Assembly: GCA_018336035.1 (NCBI GenBank)
Contig: JAGXRD010000083.1
Location: 25,373-89,372 of the forward strand
Direction: 5' to 3'
Source: Alphaproteobacteria bacterium
Lineage (GTDB): Bacteria > Pseudomonadota > Alphaproteobacteria > Ferrovibrionales > Ferrovibrionaceae
Length of the DNA: 64,000 nucleotides
The translations under genes were made by a program, and so were the position numbers. The notes under the pieces were generated by a model. The model searched no databases and was not told the DNA's origin. It saw only the letters and a program-made list of their open reading frames with translations. Positions 9,399 to 17,371 of the stretch are shown piece after piece (positions within the stretch are counted from its first letter, which is position 1; each line of letters begins with the position of its first letter).

Positions 9399-10114
9399 AG
9401 CGCGAGATTCTGGAACAGCTGCAGACCGACCGCGCCGAGAAACGCCCGGTGGTGCTGGCGACGTTTCTGAAGACCGGCGAGCAGCGCCTGCTCTATCTCG
9501 TCGGCAAGAAGGGTCTGAAAGACCTTGATCCCCGCATCGGCGAAGCGGCACGCGCCGCCCTGATCGAGGACAAGCCGCGCACGGTGGACACCGAACAGGG
9601 CTCCCTCTTCCTCAATGTGTTCAATCCGCCGCTGCGGCTGATCCTGGTCGGCGCCGTGCATATCGCCCAGGCGCTGGTGCCAATGGCGCAACTGGCTGGC
9701 TATGAAGTGATCGTGATCGATCCCCGTAGCGCCTTTGGCTCCATCGAGCGGTTCCCCGGTGTGCAACTGTCAAATGACTGGCCCGATGAGGCCATGGAAA
9801 AACTGAAGCCTGACCTGCGCACTGCGCTGGTGACGCTGACGCATGATCCCAAAATCGACGATCCGGCGCTGATCGCCGGGCTGAAATCTGATGTCTTCTA
9901 CATCGGCGCACTGGGCAGCAAGAAAACGCATGCCTCGCGGATCGAACGGCTGACGGCAGCCGGTTTCGGCGCGGATGATTTCGCGCGCATCCACGGTCCG
10001 GTAGGCCTCAGCATCGGCGCCAAATCACCAGCCGAGATTTCGATTTCCATTCTGGCGCAGATGACGGCTGCCCTCCGGCAAACCTCTGCCCCGGCCAGTT
10101 CGGCGGCGGCCTGA
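9395..10114 (+). CDS. XdhC family protein, C-terminal Rossmann domain
   Basis: Second half of the split XdhC pair (239 aa). After a 70-residue N-terminal portion resembling a degenerate first domain (VLATFLKTGEQRLLYLV) comes the XdhC Rossmann fold: LRLILVGAVHIAQALVPMA (nucleotide-type glycine turn), YEVIVIDPRSAF, the THDPKIDDPAL helix, FYIGALGSKKTHASRIERL, and the C-terminal GPVGLSIGAKSPAEISISI signature. Role: molybdenum cofactor handling for a xanthine-oxidase-type enzyme. Overlaps both neighbours (ATGA with the upstream gene; the last base with the next gene's ATG), so the whole cassette from 6915 to 11745 reads as one transcription unit. Confidence 0.92.
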   Translation: MKREILEQLQTDRAEKRPVVLATFLKTGEQRLLYLVGKKGLKDLDPRIGEAARAALIEDKPRTVDTEQGSLFLNVFNPPLRLILVGAVHIAQALVPMAQLAGYEVIVIDPRSAFGSIERFPGVQLSNDWPDEAMEKLKPDLRTALVTLTHDPKIDDPALIAGLKSDVFYIGALGSKKTHASRIERLTAAGFGADDFARIHGPVGLSIGAKSPAEISISILAQMTAALRQTSAPASSAAA

Positions 10115-11745
10115 TGTTTTTTGGTCCGGTGCCGGTGCGCGAGGCTGAAGGCGGGATTCTGGGTCATAGCCTGTCAGCCGGCAGCGAGCGCTTCCGAAAG
10201 GGCAGGCTGCTCAGCGCCGCAGACATCGCCGCACTGGAAAAAGCCGGCCATGCCACGGTCTATATCGCACGCCTGGAAGACGGCGATATCCCCGAGGATG
10301 AAGCGGCGTATCGCATTGCGCTAGCCCTGACCGGGCCAAACGCCCGGACCGCCGCCGCTTTCACCGGCCGCGCCAATCTCTATGCAGACATGCCTGGTCT
10401 GGTGCGCGTCGATCAGACAAAAATCGACGATCTCAACGCGATCGATGAAGCCCTCACCGTCGCGACACTGGCCGATTACGAGCCGGTCGAAGCCGGACAG
10501 ATGCTGGCGACCGTCAAGGTGATCCCTTTCGCCGCGCCGCGTCATGCGGTCGAACACGGCGAGCAGTTGCTGCGCGGCCATGCACCGCTGGTGCAGGTGA
10601 TGCCGTTTGCGCCGCGCGAGGTCGGGCTGGTGCTGACTCGTGTGAGCAGCACCAAGGATAGCGTGCTGGAAAAGACCGAACAGGCGGTAGCGCAGCGGCT
10701 GGCGCAGTTCGGCAGCCGGATCAAGCTGCAACGGATCGTGCCGCATGACGAAGCCGCGGTCGCTGAAGCCATTGTGGAACTGAAGGCCGCCGGATGCGCG
10801 CCAATCTTCGTTTTCGGCGCGTCTGCCACGGTGGATCGCCACGATGTCGTGCCGGCCGGCCTGACGCGGGCCGGCGGCGAAGTGCTGCATTTCGGCATGC
10901 CGGTCGATCCGGGCAATCTGCTGATGCTCGGCCGTCATGATGACGTCGCCGTGATCGGTGTGCCCGGCTGCGCCCGCTCGCCCAAACTGAACGGTTTCGA
11001 CTGGGTGCTGCAGCGCCTCTGCGCAGGACTGGACGTCAGCCGCCGTGACATCATGCTCATGGGCAGTGGCGGCCTGCTGAAGGAAATCCCCAGCCGTCCG
11101 ATGCCTCGTGCGGGCAACGAAGCCGCTGCTGCCACCGCCGCACCGCGCCGGCCGAAAGTCGCCGCCCTGATCCTCGCGGCCGGCCTTTCGAGCCGCTTCG
11201 GCGCGGGGCACAAGCTGCTTGCTGATCTGGATGGCAAGCCGGTGCTGCGCCACGTCGTCGATCATGCCAAGGCATCGTCGGCCAGCCCGCTGCTGCTGGT
11301 GACCGGGCATCGCGCCGACGAAGTGCGCGCCGCGGCCGGAGCCGATATTACGGTGGTCCATAACCCGGCTTACGCCGAAGGTCTGGCCAGTTCGCTGCGC
11401 GCGGGGCTGAGCGCCCTGCCGCAGGGACTGGATGGTGTCATCGTCTGCCTGGGCGATATGCCGGATGTCTCGACTGCAACCTTTGAGGCACTGATCGCCG
11501 CCTTCAACCCGGTGGAAGGCCGGGCGATCTGCCTGCCCGTGATCGGCGGCAAACGCGGCAATCCGACGCTCTGGGGACTGCAATTCCTGCCCGAGCTGAT
11601 GCGGCTCGATGGCGACAGCGGCGCTCGCAGCCTGCTCGGACCGCATGCGGAATGGGTCTGCGAGGTGCCTGTGGACGACCCCGGCATCCTGCATGACTAC
11701 GATACCCCGGCGGCCCTGGCTGCCCGAGGGGTTACCAAGTCTTAA
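10114..11745 (+). CDS. Molybdopterin-binding / MocA-like cytidylyltransferase fusion protein
   Basis: A 543-aa two-domain protein. Residues about 1-340 belong to the MoeA/MogA-like molybdopterin-binding fold, including FVFGASATVDRHDVVPAGL and VIGVPGCARSPKLNGFDWVL. Residues about 350-543 are a MobA/MocA-type nucleotidyltransferase with the signature LILAAGLSSRFGAGHKLLA, VTGHRADEVRAA, CLGDMPDVS and a C-terminal DIDTP-like HDYDTP. MocA makes the molybdopterin cytosine dinucleotide cofactor used by xanthine-oxidase-family enzymes. Taken with CoxD, CoxE and XdhC upstream, this supplies the cofactor-maturation steps for an MCD-dependent hydroxylase. The structural subunits (large, medium and small) are absent here and must be elsewhere. 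The fusion itself is known in alphaproteobacteria. Confidence 0.92.
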   Translation: MFFGPVPVREAEGGILGHSLSAGSERFRKGRLLSAADIAALEKAGHATVYIARLEDGDIPEDEAAYRIALALTGPNARTAAAFTGRANLYADMPGLVRVDQTKIDDLNAIDEALTVATLADYEPVEAGQMLATVKVIPFAAPRHAVEHGEQLLRGHAPLVQVMPFAPREVGLVLTRVSSTKDSVLEKTEQAVAQRLAQFGSRIKLQRIVPHDEAAVAEAIVELKAAGCAPIFVFGASATVDRHDVVPAGLTRAGGEVLHFGMPVDPGNLLMLGRHDDVAVIGVPGCARSPKLNGFDWVLQRLCAGLDVSRRDIMLMGSGGLLKEIPSRPMPRAGNEAAAATAAPRRPKVAALILAAGLSSRFGAGHKLLADLDGKPVLRHVVDHAKASSASPLLLVTGHRADEVRAAAGADITVVHNPAYAEGLASSLRAGLSALPQGLDGVIVCLGDMPDVSTATFEALIAAFNPVEGRAICLPVIGGKRGNPTLWGLQFLPELMRLDGDSGARSLLGPHAEWVCEVPVDDPGILHDYDTPAALAARGVTKS

Positions 11746-11910
11746 CCGCAAGTCCTTGGCATTAAGCGAATATTATCCACAGCCAAGGCATTAACTATGT
11801 CTTGCGGCTTTTTCCCAAGGATGGAATTTGCCATAGTGCCGCAGGGGGCAGCCTAGATTGGCTGGTTGTCGCCCTCTCCACGACCGTTACCGGAGAAAGC
11901 GACTTTTTCT

Positions 11911-13155
11911 ATGAGTGAGGCTGTACAGAACCAATCGTCCGATGACGAGAAGATGTTCACCGACTTTGACCGCCTTTTGCGCGGCAAGATTTTCGGTGGG
12001 CGCCTCGCCTCGGTGATTCAGTTCGTCAATCCGAAGACGTTTGAGCGCAATCGCGAAAGCTACAACATCGTTGTGCATTCGATGCGCTCGCTCATGTCGA
12101 AATATGAAGGCACGTTCTACACGCTGCACGACTATTCGATCGTGATGTTCATCCGTCTCTCCGAGCGCTTCTTCGACCAGACCTTCGAAAAGCTGGTGCT
12201 CGAGATCGACGACATCCTTACCCGCAACAACGTTGCCATCGGCCTGACTCCTGAGGAAGCCGAGAACGCGGTTCGCTGGTATCGCTTCGACAGCCAGTTC
12301 GAAGACCTGCAGGAGCTGATGGATAACTTCCAGCAGCGCTTCCGCGTCTTCTCCGAACGTCGCAAGCGCCTGCTCGCCAAGGCCGGCACCGCTGCCGCCA
12401 CCGGCGACGGCACACCGCTGACGCCCGGCGCGCTGCAGCAGATCGACGACATCCTGAAGAAGGCCGATGTCTCGACCTTCATGAAGCGTCAGCCGGTGAC
12501 GCTGTGCTTCGGCAACCAGCCGCCGAAGCCGATCTTCCAGGAAATCTTCGTCGGCGTGAACGAACTGCGCCAGGCAATCGCGCCAACCGTGAACCTGCGC
12601 GGTGCCCGCTCGCTGTTCCACCACCTCACCCGCACGCTGGATACCCGCGTGTTCCGCGCGTTGCTCGATGGTTTTGTCACGCGCAACAGCGGCCCATTCA
12701 GCATCAACCTGAATGTCAGCACGATCCTCAGCGATACCTTCCGCGATTTCGACAGCCGCATCGGCAACATCGTGAAGAAGGAACAGATCATTATCGAGCT
12801 GCAGCGCTACGATGTGTTCTGGGACTACAACGAATACCTGCTGGCTTGCGAATTCCTGCACAATTCCGGCTACCGCCTGCTGATCGACGGCATCACGCCA
12901 GATCTGCTGCAGCTATTTGGCCGCAAGGAACTGAAGGCGGACTTCGTGAAGCTGTTCTATTTCAAGGACCGCCACGAAGACTGGATCGACAAGGAACTGG
13001 CGAGCAAGATTGCCGAGACCGATGCGAACCGCGTGATCATGGCGCGTTGCGAGACCGAAGAGGCGCTGAAAGCCGGCCTTGCGGCTGGCATTCGCCTGTT
13101 CCAGGGCTGGCATATCGACAACATGATCCGCGCCTCGCGCGAAGTCGTGAACTAA
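11911..13155 (+). CDS. Degenerate EAL-domain protein, probably catalytically inactive
   Basis: A 414-aa cytoplasmic protein whose C-terminal half follows the EAL phosphodiesterase fold but lacks its catalytic motifs. LNVSTILSDTFRDFD matches the substrate-lobe strand, IIIELQRYDVFWD stands where EAL/ELTE would be, FLHNSGYRLLIDGI replaces the DDFG loop, and RCETEEALKAGLAAGIRLFQGWHI matches the terminal GVET...GYFF-type segment. The N-terminal half (VHSMRSLMSKYEGTFYTLHDYSIVMFI) is loosely reminiscent of a GGDEF-type strand-hairpin without the motif. Such proteins usually bind c-di-GMP or a partner without turnover. The start ATG at 11911 has GGAGAA about 13 bp upstream; TTG at 11866 is an alternative. 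A 146-aa unknown gene follows 73 bp downstream. Confidence 0.75.
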   Translation: MSEAVQNQSSDDEKMFTDFDRLLRGKIFGGRLASVIQFVNPKTFERNRESYNIVVHSMRSLMSKYEGTFYTLHDYSIVMFIRLSERFFDQTFEKLVLEIDDILTRNNVAIGLTPEEAENAVRWYRFDSQFEDLQELMDNFQQRFRVFSERRKRLLAKAGTAAATGDGTPLTPGALQQIDDILKKADVSTFMKRQPVTLCFGNQPPKPIFQEIFVGVNELRQAIAPTVNLRGARSLFHHLTRTLDTRVFRALLDGFVTRNSGPFSINLNVSTILSDTFRDFDSRIGNIVKKEQIIIELQRYDVFWDYNEYLLACEFLHNSGYRLLIDGITPDLLQLFGRKELKADFVKLFYFKDRHEDWIDKELASKIAETDANRVIMARCETEEALKAGLAAGIRLFQGWHIDNMIRASREVVN

Positions 13156-13228
13156 AGCCGGCGCTGGCGCGTTCGGCCACCACCCTGATCGTCATATCGG
13201 CCTGACAGTAACAGCAGGATTCAGTCTT

Positions 13229-13669
13229 ATGTGGAACCGTAGCCAGCGACCCAACCAGACCGAGAACCAGGCGACGGAAGTCCGCGCCAGCAGCAATAGC
13301 GGCAGCCCCCCTGCACGCAAACAGCTGACGCCGAAGGACAACGAGCGGGTCGAGAAAATCCTGGCGAGCATCGCCATCGACACCTCGCAGACCTTCAATG
13401 CAATGCTGGACTCGCTGATGGGCGAACGCCCCGTCACCCATCATGAAAGCAATCAGACGCGCGACTTCATCGTCAACGTGTTCGACGAGATCCGCCTGGA
13501 AAGCAATCGCGACGCTGTGATCCTCGCCCGCAAATTTGCCGATATGTGCATGCGCGCCGCCGACCAGCTCAACGACAACCATCAGCGCACCGTTGCGCGC
13601 TGCGTGTCGGAACTGTTCGAGCAGTTCGCCGCCAAGCTCGATCACCGCGAGCCGGCCAACTCCAACTGA
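13229..13669 (+). CDS. Unknown protein downstream of the EAL-like gene
   Basis: 146 residues, no recognised domain. The first 35 residues are low-complexity, Asn/Ser/Arg-rich and probably disordered (MWNRSQRPNQTENQATE). From about residue 40 the protein is helical and moderately acidic (DNERVEKILASIAIDTSQTF, NVFDEIRLESNRDAVILARKF), with one Cys pair (MCMR, ARCVSE). No signal peptide or membrane segment. Codon usage is like the neighbours. Position directly behind the degenerate EAL gene suggests co-transcription and possibly a partner role. It converges with the next unknown gene (30 bp between stops). Confidence 0.7.
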   Translation: MWNRSQRPNQTENQATEVRASSNSGSPPARKQLTPKDNERVEKILASIAIDTSQTFNAMLDSLMGERPVTHHESNQTRDFIVNVFDEIRLESNRDAVILARKFADMCMRAADQLNDNHQRTVARCVSELFEQFAAKLDHREPANSN

Positions 13670-13699
13670 TTTTTTAGGGCGAGACGGTTCGCCTGCCGC

Positions 13700-14473
13700 T
13701 CATGCGGTGGGGCGATACTGTTCGAGTTCGCTGAGGAAATTCCCGACGAGCTTCAACGGGTCCTCGCCCGTCGCGCTCCGGAACAGCGCGGTATCTTCGG
13801 CCGTAAGATGCGCCAAGGGCCGGATCAGCCCATCGAAGAACAGATAGAATTCTCGACTGCCGAAGGGCAATGCCTGGCCCTCGAAGGGTCGCTCGATATA
13901 GACATTCGAGGACAGTCCCACCGCAGTGGGATCATGCTGCATCACCTTCATCACCCAGTCGCGGCGCGATTCAAAAACGCGGAAGGCGCGAATGACGCGG
14001 GCGACAACCTTGAAGTAAAGCTGCTTGGCGCGCGGATCGGCGTAGAAGCTGGCCCAATCCAGGTTGCCGCCGGCCTGGGCGCGGATTTCCTCGGCAATGC
14101 TGGCAGCTTCGTCGGCCATCAGTTCGACCTCATCGCCGAACAGCGAGCGGACAAAGAAGAAGTAGTTGCCGATCAGGCGGCGGTCCAACTTCTCCTCGCT
14201 GAACAGCGGATCGAGCGGATGTACCAGCAGGCGACCGAAGGCATTCACCCGGGCGCCGCGGCGCGCGTCTTCCTCGACCACATTCATCAGGCTGTCGTAG
14301 GACGCCCGGTAGTAATGATCGTAATCCGATGCCGTCTTCATCGCCTCGACAAGCTGGCGCAGCATGTCGATCGTGAATGGCGCCTTGCGCGCCTCGGCCT
14401 CAGCACCCTGCAACAGCGCATCGAGCAGCTTGTTGGCCATCTGGCGCAGAAAATCGGGGCCGCGGGTGATCAT
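13700..14473 (-). CDS. Conserved-looking helical protein of unknown function
   Basis: 257 residues, cytoplasmic, no motif I can name. It begins MITRGPDFLRQMANKLLDALLQGAEAEA-type amphipathic helices, then DHYYRASYDSLMNVVEEDARRG, NYFFFVRSLFGDEVELMADEA, a long basic helix VVARVIRAFRVFESRRDW, and a C-terminal REFYLFFDGLIRPLAHL segment. Aromatic residues are unusually dense (FFF, YLFF, DHYYR). No metal-binding cysteine clusters. Start ATG at 14473; upstream lies the 193-bp divergent region shared with purU. Codon bias supports a real gene. Other unknown genes face it, so context gives no function. Confidence 0.7.
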   Translation of the reverse strand: MITRGPDFLRQMANKLLDALLQGAEAEARKAPFTIDMLRQLVEAMKTASDYDHYYRASYDSLMNVVEEDARRGARVNAFGRLLVHPLDPLFSEEKLDRRLIGNYFFFVRSLFGDEVELMADEAASIAEEIRAQAGGNLDWASFYADPRAKQLYFKVVARVIRAFRVFESRRDWVMKVMQHDPTAVGLSSNVYIERPFEGQALPFGSREFYLFFDGLIRPLAHLTAEDTALFRSATGEDPLKLVGNFLSELEQYRPTA

Positions 14474-14666
14474 GTGTCTGAGCCGAATCCGTTAGGTTGA
14501 GTGCAGCTTAATCAAGCCCCACAGCCGAAGCGAGCATCTTGTTGAGCGGGAAACCGCCCGCATTGTCCATCCTTTTTTAACCCTGCGGTTGCGACTCTGC
14601 CCCCGCGCGGGTACTGTCGCGCCGCCTTTCGGCCTGAATGTTGGTTTTAATCCTGCGGCCTTCCCC

Positions 14667-15533
14667 ATGAGCCTGATCCTGACACTGTCCTGCCATGACC
14701 GCCCCGGCATCGTTGCCGCGGTGTCCGGTTTCCTTGCCAGCCATCGCTTCAACATCCGCGACTCCGCCCAGTTCGGCGACAGCGAAACCGGCCTGTTCTT
14801 CATGCGGGTCAGCGTCGAGGACCTGGAAGCCAGCGCCGATGGCAGCGGCCGTCCCCTGGAGCAGATCCGGGCTGCTTTTGCCCCGGTGGCGGCGCCCTTC
14901 GACATGAGCTGGGAGATTCATGACGAACGCGACAGGCCGCGCATGCTGATTCTGGTCTCGAAATTCGGCCACTGCCTGAACGACCTGCTCTACCGCTATT
15001 CCATCGGCGCACTGCCGGTCGAAATTCCGGCCGTCGTTTCCAATCACCGTGACTGGTATCAGCGCGCGGCCAACCACAATATTCCCTTCCATCACTGGCC
15101 GGTAACGACGGAGAGCAAGGCACGGCAGGAGAAGATGCTGCGCGACCTGATCGAGCAGGAGAAAATCGACCTGATCGTGCTGGCGCGTTACATGCAGGTT
15201 CTGTCGCCCGACCTCTGCCGCGATTACTCCGGCCGGATCATCAATATCCACCACTCCTTCCTGCCGAGCTTCAAGGGCGCCAACCCCTACAAACAGGCAC
15301 ATGCCCGCGGCGTGAAGCTGATCGGCGCGACCGCACATTACGTGACGGCCGACCTGGATGAAGGCCCGATCATCGAGCAGGAAGTCGCCCGCGTCGATCA
15401 CGGCTACTCGCCCGAACAGCTGGCGGCAACCGGACGCGATATCGAGAGCCTGGTGCTGGCCCGCGCGGTGAAATACCACGTCGAACACCGCATTTTCCCG
15501 AACGGCCACAAGACAGTGGTGTTCCGCGGCTAG
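14667..15533 (+). CDS. purU: Formyltetrahydrofolate deformylase
   Basis: Hydrolyses 10-formyl-THF to formate and THF, balancing one-carbon pools. 288 aa from the ATG at 14667 (MSLILTLSCHDRPGIVAAVS). Residues 1-80 are the ACT regulatory domain, with the glycine-rich SCHDRPGIVA turn and FNIRDSAQF; PurU of E. coli is regulated by Met and Gly through this domain. Residues about 90-288 are the formyltransferase-like catalytic domain, with the conserved NHRDW, HHWPVT, NIHHSFLPSFKGANPY and GATAHYVTADLDEGPII motifs; the Asn, His and Asp of this set form the catalytic triad of the family. The gene stands alone, 58 bp before the DUF2256 mini-gene. Confidence 0.96.
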   Translation: MSLILTLSCHDRPGIVAAVSGFLASHRFNIRDSAQFGDSETGLFFMRVSVEDLEASADGSGRPLEQIRAAFAPVAAPFDMSWEIHDERDRPRMLILVSKFGHCLNDLLYRYSIGALPVEIPAVVSNHRDWYQRAANHNIPFHHWPVTTESKARQEKMLRDLIEQEKIDLIVLARYMQVLSPDLCRDYSGRIINIHHSFLPSFKGANPYKQAHARGVKLIGATAHYVTADLDEGPIIEQEVARVDHGYSPEQLAATGRDIESLVLARAVKYHVEHRIFPNGHKTVVFRG

Positions 15534-15590
15534 CAGCCCTTCGCCGCAGCCGGGCTGGACGGATCGCCTTGGCGGTCTAGGTCTTCCGGC

Positions 15591-15731
15591 ATGCACAAGA
15601 AACTGTTGCTGCCCACCAAGATCTGTGCGGCCTGCTCCCGCCCCTTCACCTGGCGCCGCAAATGGGCGCGCAGCTGGGATGAAGTGAAATACTGTTCCGA
15701 GGCCTGCCGACGCAGGCGCAGCAGGCCATGA
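15591..15731 (+). CDS. DUF2256 mini-protein upstream of photolyase
   Basis: A 46-residue Cys-rich protein matching the DUF2256 family. Two zinc-ribbon-like CxxC/CxxxC pairs (C12-x2-C15 and C35-x3-C39) bracket the typical PFTWRRKWARSWDEVKYCS core, and the basic tail is RRRRSRP. The stop codon TGA at 15729-15731 overlaps the start ATG of the cryptochrome/photolyase gene (ATGA), so the two are translationally coupled. DUF2256 genes are repeatedly found next to photolyases and cryptochromes. The function is unknown; metal or nucleic-acid binding is a reasonable guess. Confidence 0.9.
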   Translation: MHKKLLLPTKICAACSRPFTWRRKWARSWDEVKYCSEACRRRRSRP

Positions 15732-17371
15732 CCGGCAGCACCCTGCGGCTGCTGCTGGGCGACCAGCTTACACCCGCCATTTCCAGCCTGCGCGATTGCG
15801 AGCCAGGCAAGGATACGGTGCTGCTTGCCGAGGTGATGGCCGAAGCTACCTACGTACGTCACCACAAGAAGAAAATCGCCTTTCTCTTCTCAGCCATGCG
15901 CCATTTCGCCGACGAATTGCGGCAGGCCGGGCATCGCGTCGTTTACGTCAGGCTCGAGGAGAGCGGCAATACCGGCTCGCTCTTTGGCGAGGTCGCGCGC
16001 CAATTGGGCTCGCTGCAGGTGGACCGCGTGGTGATCACCGAGCCCGGTGAATGGCGCCTGCGGGAGGACATGGCGGAGTGGCAAACCCGTCTTGCCCTGC
16101 CGGTCGAGATTCGGGAGGATGACAGATTCCTGTGCCGCCACGCCGATTTCCGCGCCTGGGCGGAAGGGCGCAAGGAACTGCGCATGGAATTCTTTTATCG
16201 CGACATGCGCCGGCGCTACGGGCTGTTGCTCGATGCGGCCGGAGACCCGGAAGGCGGTCGCTGGAATTTCGACAGCGACAATCGTCATCCACTCGATGCC
16301 GATACGACAATCCCGCCTCGCCCCGCCTTGCCTTGCGACGATACGACACGCGAGGTGCTTGAACTGGTCGATCGCGTCTTCGCCGGACATTTCGGCGATC
16401 TCGAGCCATTCGACTTTGCCGTCACGCGCCACGACGCGGAGACACTGGCACGCTGGTTTCTGCGCCACGCCCTGCCGCGGTTCGGCGATTACCAGGATGC
16501 GATGCGCCAGGGCGAGCCATACCTGTTCCACAGCCTGTTGAGCCCCTATATCAACTGCGGCCTGCTCGATCCGCTTCGGCTCTGCCGTGATGCGGAAGCC
16601 GAATGGCGCGCAGGCCGGGCGCCGCTCAATGCCGTGGAGGGCTTCATCCGTCAGATCCTCGGCTGGCGGGAATATATCCGCGGCGTCTACTGGCTTGAAA
16701 TGCCACGCTATGCCGATACCAATGCGCTGGCCGCGCATCGACCGCTGCCCTGGTTTTACTGGTCAGGCGAGACTGCCATGAACTGCATCGCCCAGGTGGT
16801 GGGCGAGACACGGCGCAATGCCTATGCGCATCACATCCAGCGGCTGATGGTGACCGGCAATTTCGCACTGCTTGCGGGGATCGCGCCGGCCGAGGTCGAA
16901 GCCTGGTATCTGGCTGTGTATGCCGATGCATATGACTGGGTCGAATTGCCGAACACGCATGGCATGGCATTGTTTGCCGATGGCGGACGCCTCGCCTCCA
17001 AGCCCTATGCGGCATCCGGCAAATACATTCATCGCATGTCGGATTATTGCGATCACTGCCGCTATGACGTGAAGCAGACCGTCGGCAGCACCGCCTGCCC
17101 GTTCAACGCCCTCTACTGGGATTTCCTCGCCCGCAATGAATCGCGGCTGGGCCGCAATCCGCGTCTGGCCATGCCGTATCGCAATCTGGCGCGCATGCCG
17201 CCCGATCAGCGCCGGGCCATTGCCGAGCAAGCCGCGCAAACCCTCGCCGCGCTCGATCAGACCGACAGCACTGCTTGGCCGTCAGAGCCTGCCCTGCAGG
17301 GTCCGGACCGGAAAAAGAGAGGTCGGAAAGTCAGTTCGCGTGCGGCGCAACGACAGGCGAAACTTCTGTAA
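15728..17371 (+). CDS. Iron-sulfur bacterial photolyase/cryptochrome (PhrB/CryB type)
   Basis: FAD-containing blue-light protein of the FeS-BCP class; the Agrobacterium member PhrB repairs (6-4) photoproducts and carries a [4Fe-4S] cluster. 547 aa. The N-terminal photolyase alpha/beta domain starts LRLLLGDQLTPAISSLRD. The C-terminal helical FAD domain includes VEGFIRQILGWREYIRGVYW and NTHGMALFADGG. The four cluster cysteines are visible at residues 353, 441, 444 and 457 (MNCIAQ, YCDHC, TACPFN), with spacing identical to PhrB. A basic tail ending KKRGRKVSSRAAQRQ is an extra. It is coupled to the DUF2256 gene, and its last 41 bp overlap the 3' end of the convergent kinase gene. Repair versus photoreceptor role cannot be decided from sequence. 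Confidence 0.95.
   Translation: MTGSTLRLLLGDQLTPAISSLRDCEPGKDTVLLAEVMAEATYVRHHKKKIAFLFSAMRHFADELRQAGHRVVYVRLEESGNTGSLFGEVARQLGSLQVDRVVITEPGEWRLREDMAEWQTRLALPVEIREDDRFLCRHADFRAWAEGRKELRMEFFYRDMRRRYGLLLDAAGDPEGGRWNFDSDNRHPLDADTTIPPRPALPCDDTTREVLELVDRVFAGHFGDLEPFDFAVTRHDAETLARWFLRHALPRFGDYQDAMRQGEPYLFHSLLSPYINCGLLDPLRLCRDAEAEWRAGRAPLNAVEGFIRQILGWREYIRGVYWLEMPRYADTNALAAHRPLPWFYWSGETAMNCIAQVVGETRRNAYAHHIQRLMVTGNFALLAGIAPAEVEAWYLAVYADAYDWVELPNTHGMALFADGGRLASKPYAASGKYIHRMSDYCDHCRYDVKQTVGSTACPFNALYWDFLARNESRLGRNPRLAMPYRNLARMPPDQRRAIAEQAAQTLAALDQTDSTAWPSEPALQGPDRKKRGRKVSSRAAQRQAKLL

Noticed and set aside
9072..10114. Frameshifted single xdhC gene
   Set aside because: Both frames have clean starts and stops with ATGA overlap and both halves are intact; split forms are normal in this family context.
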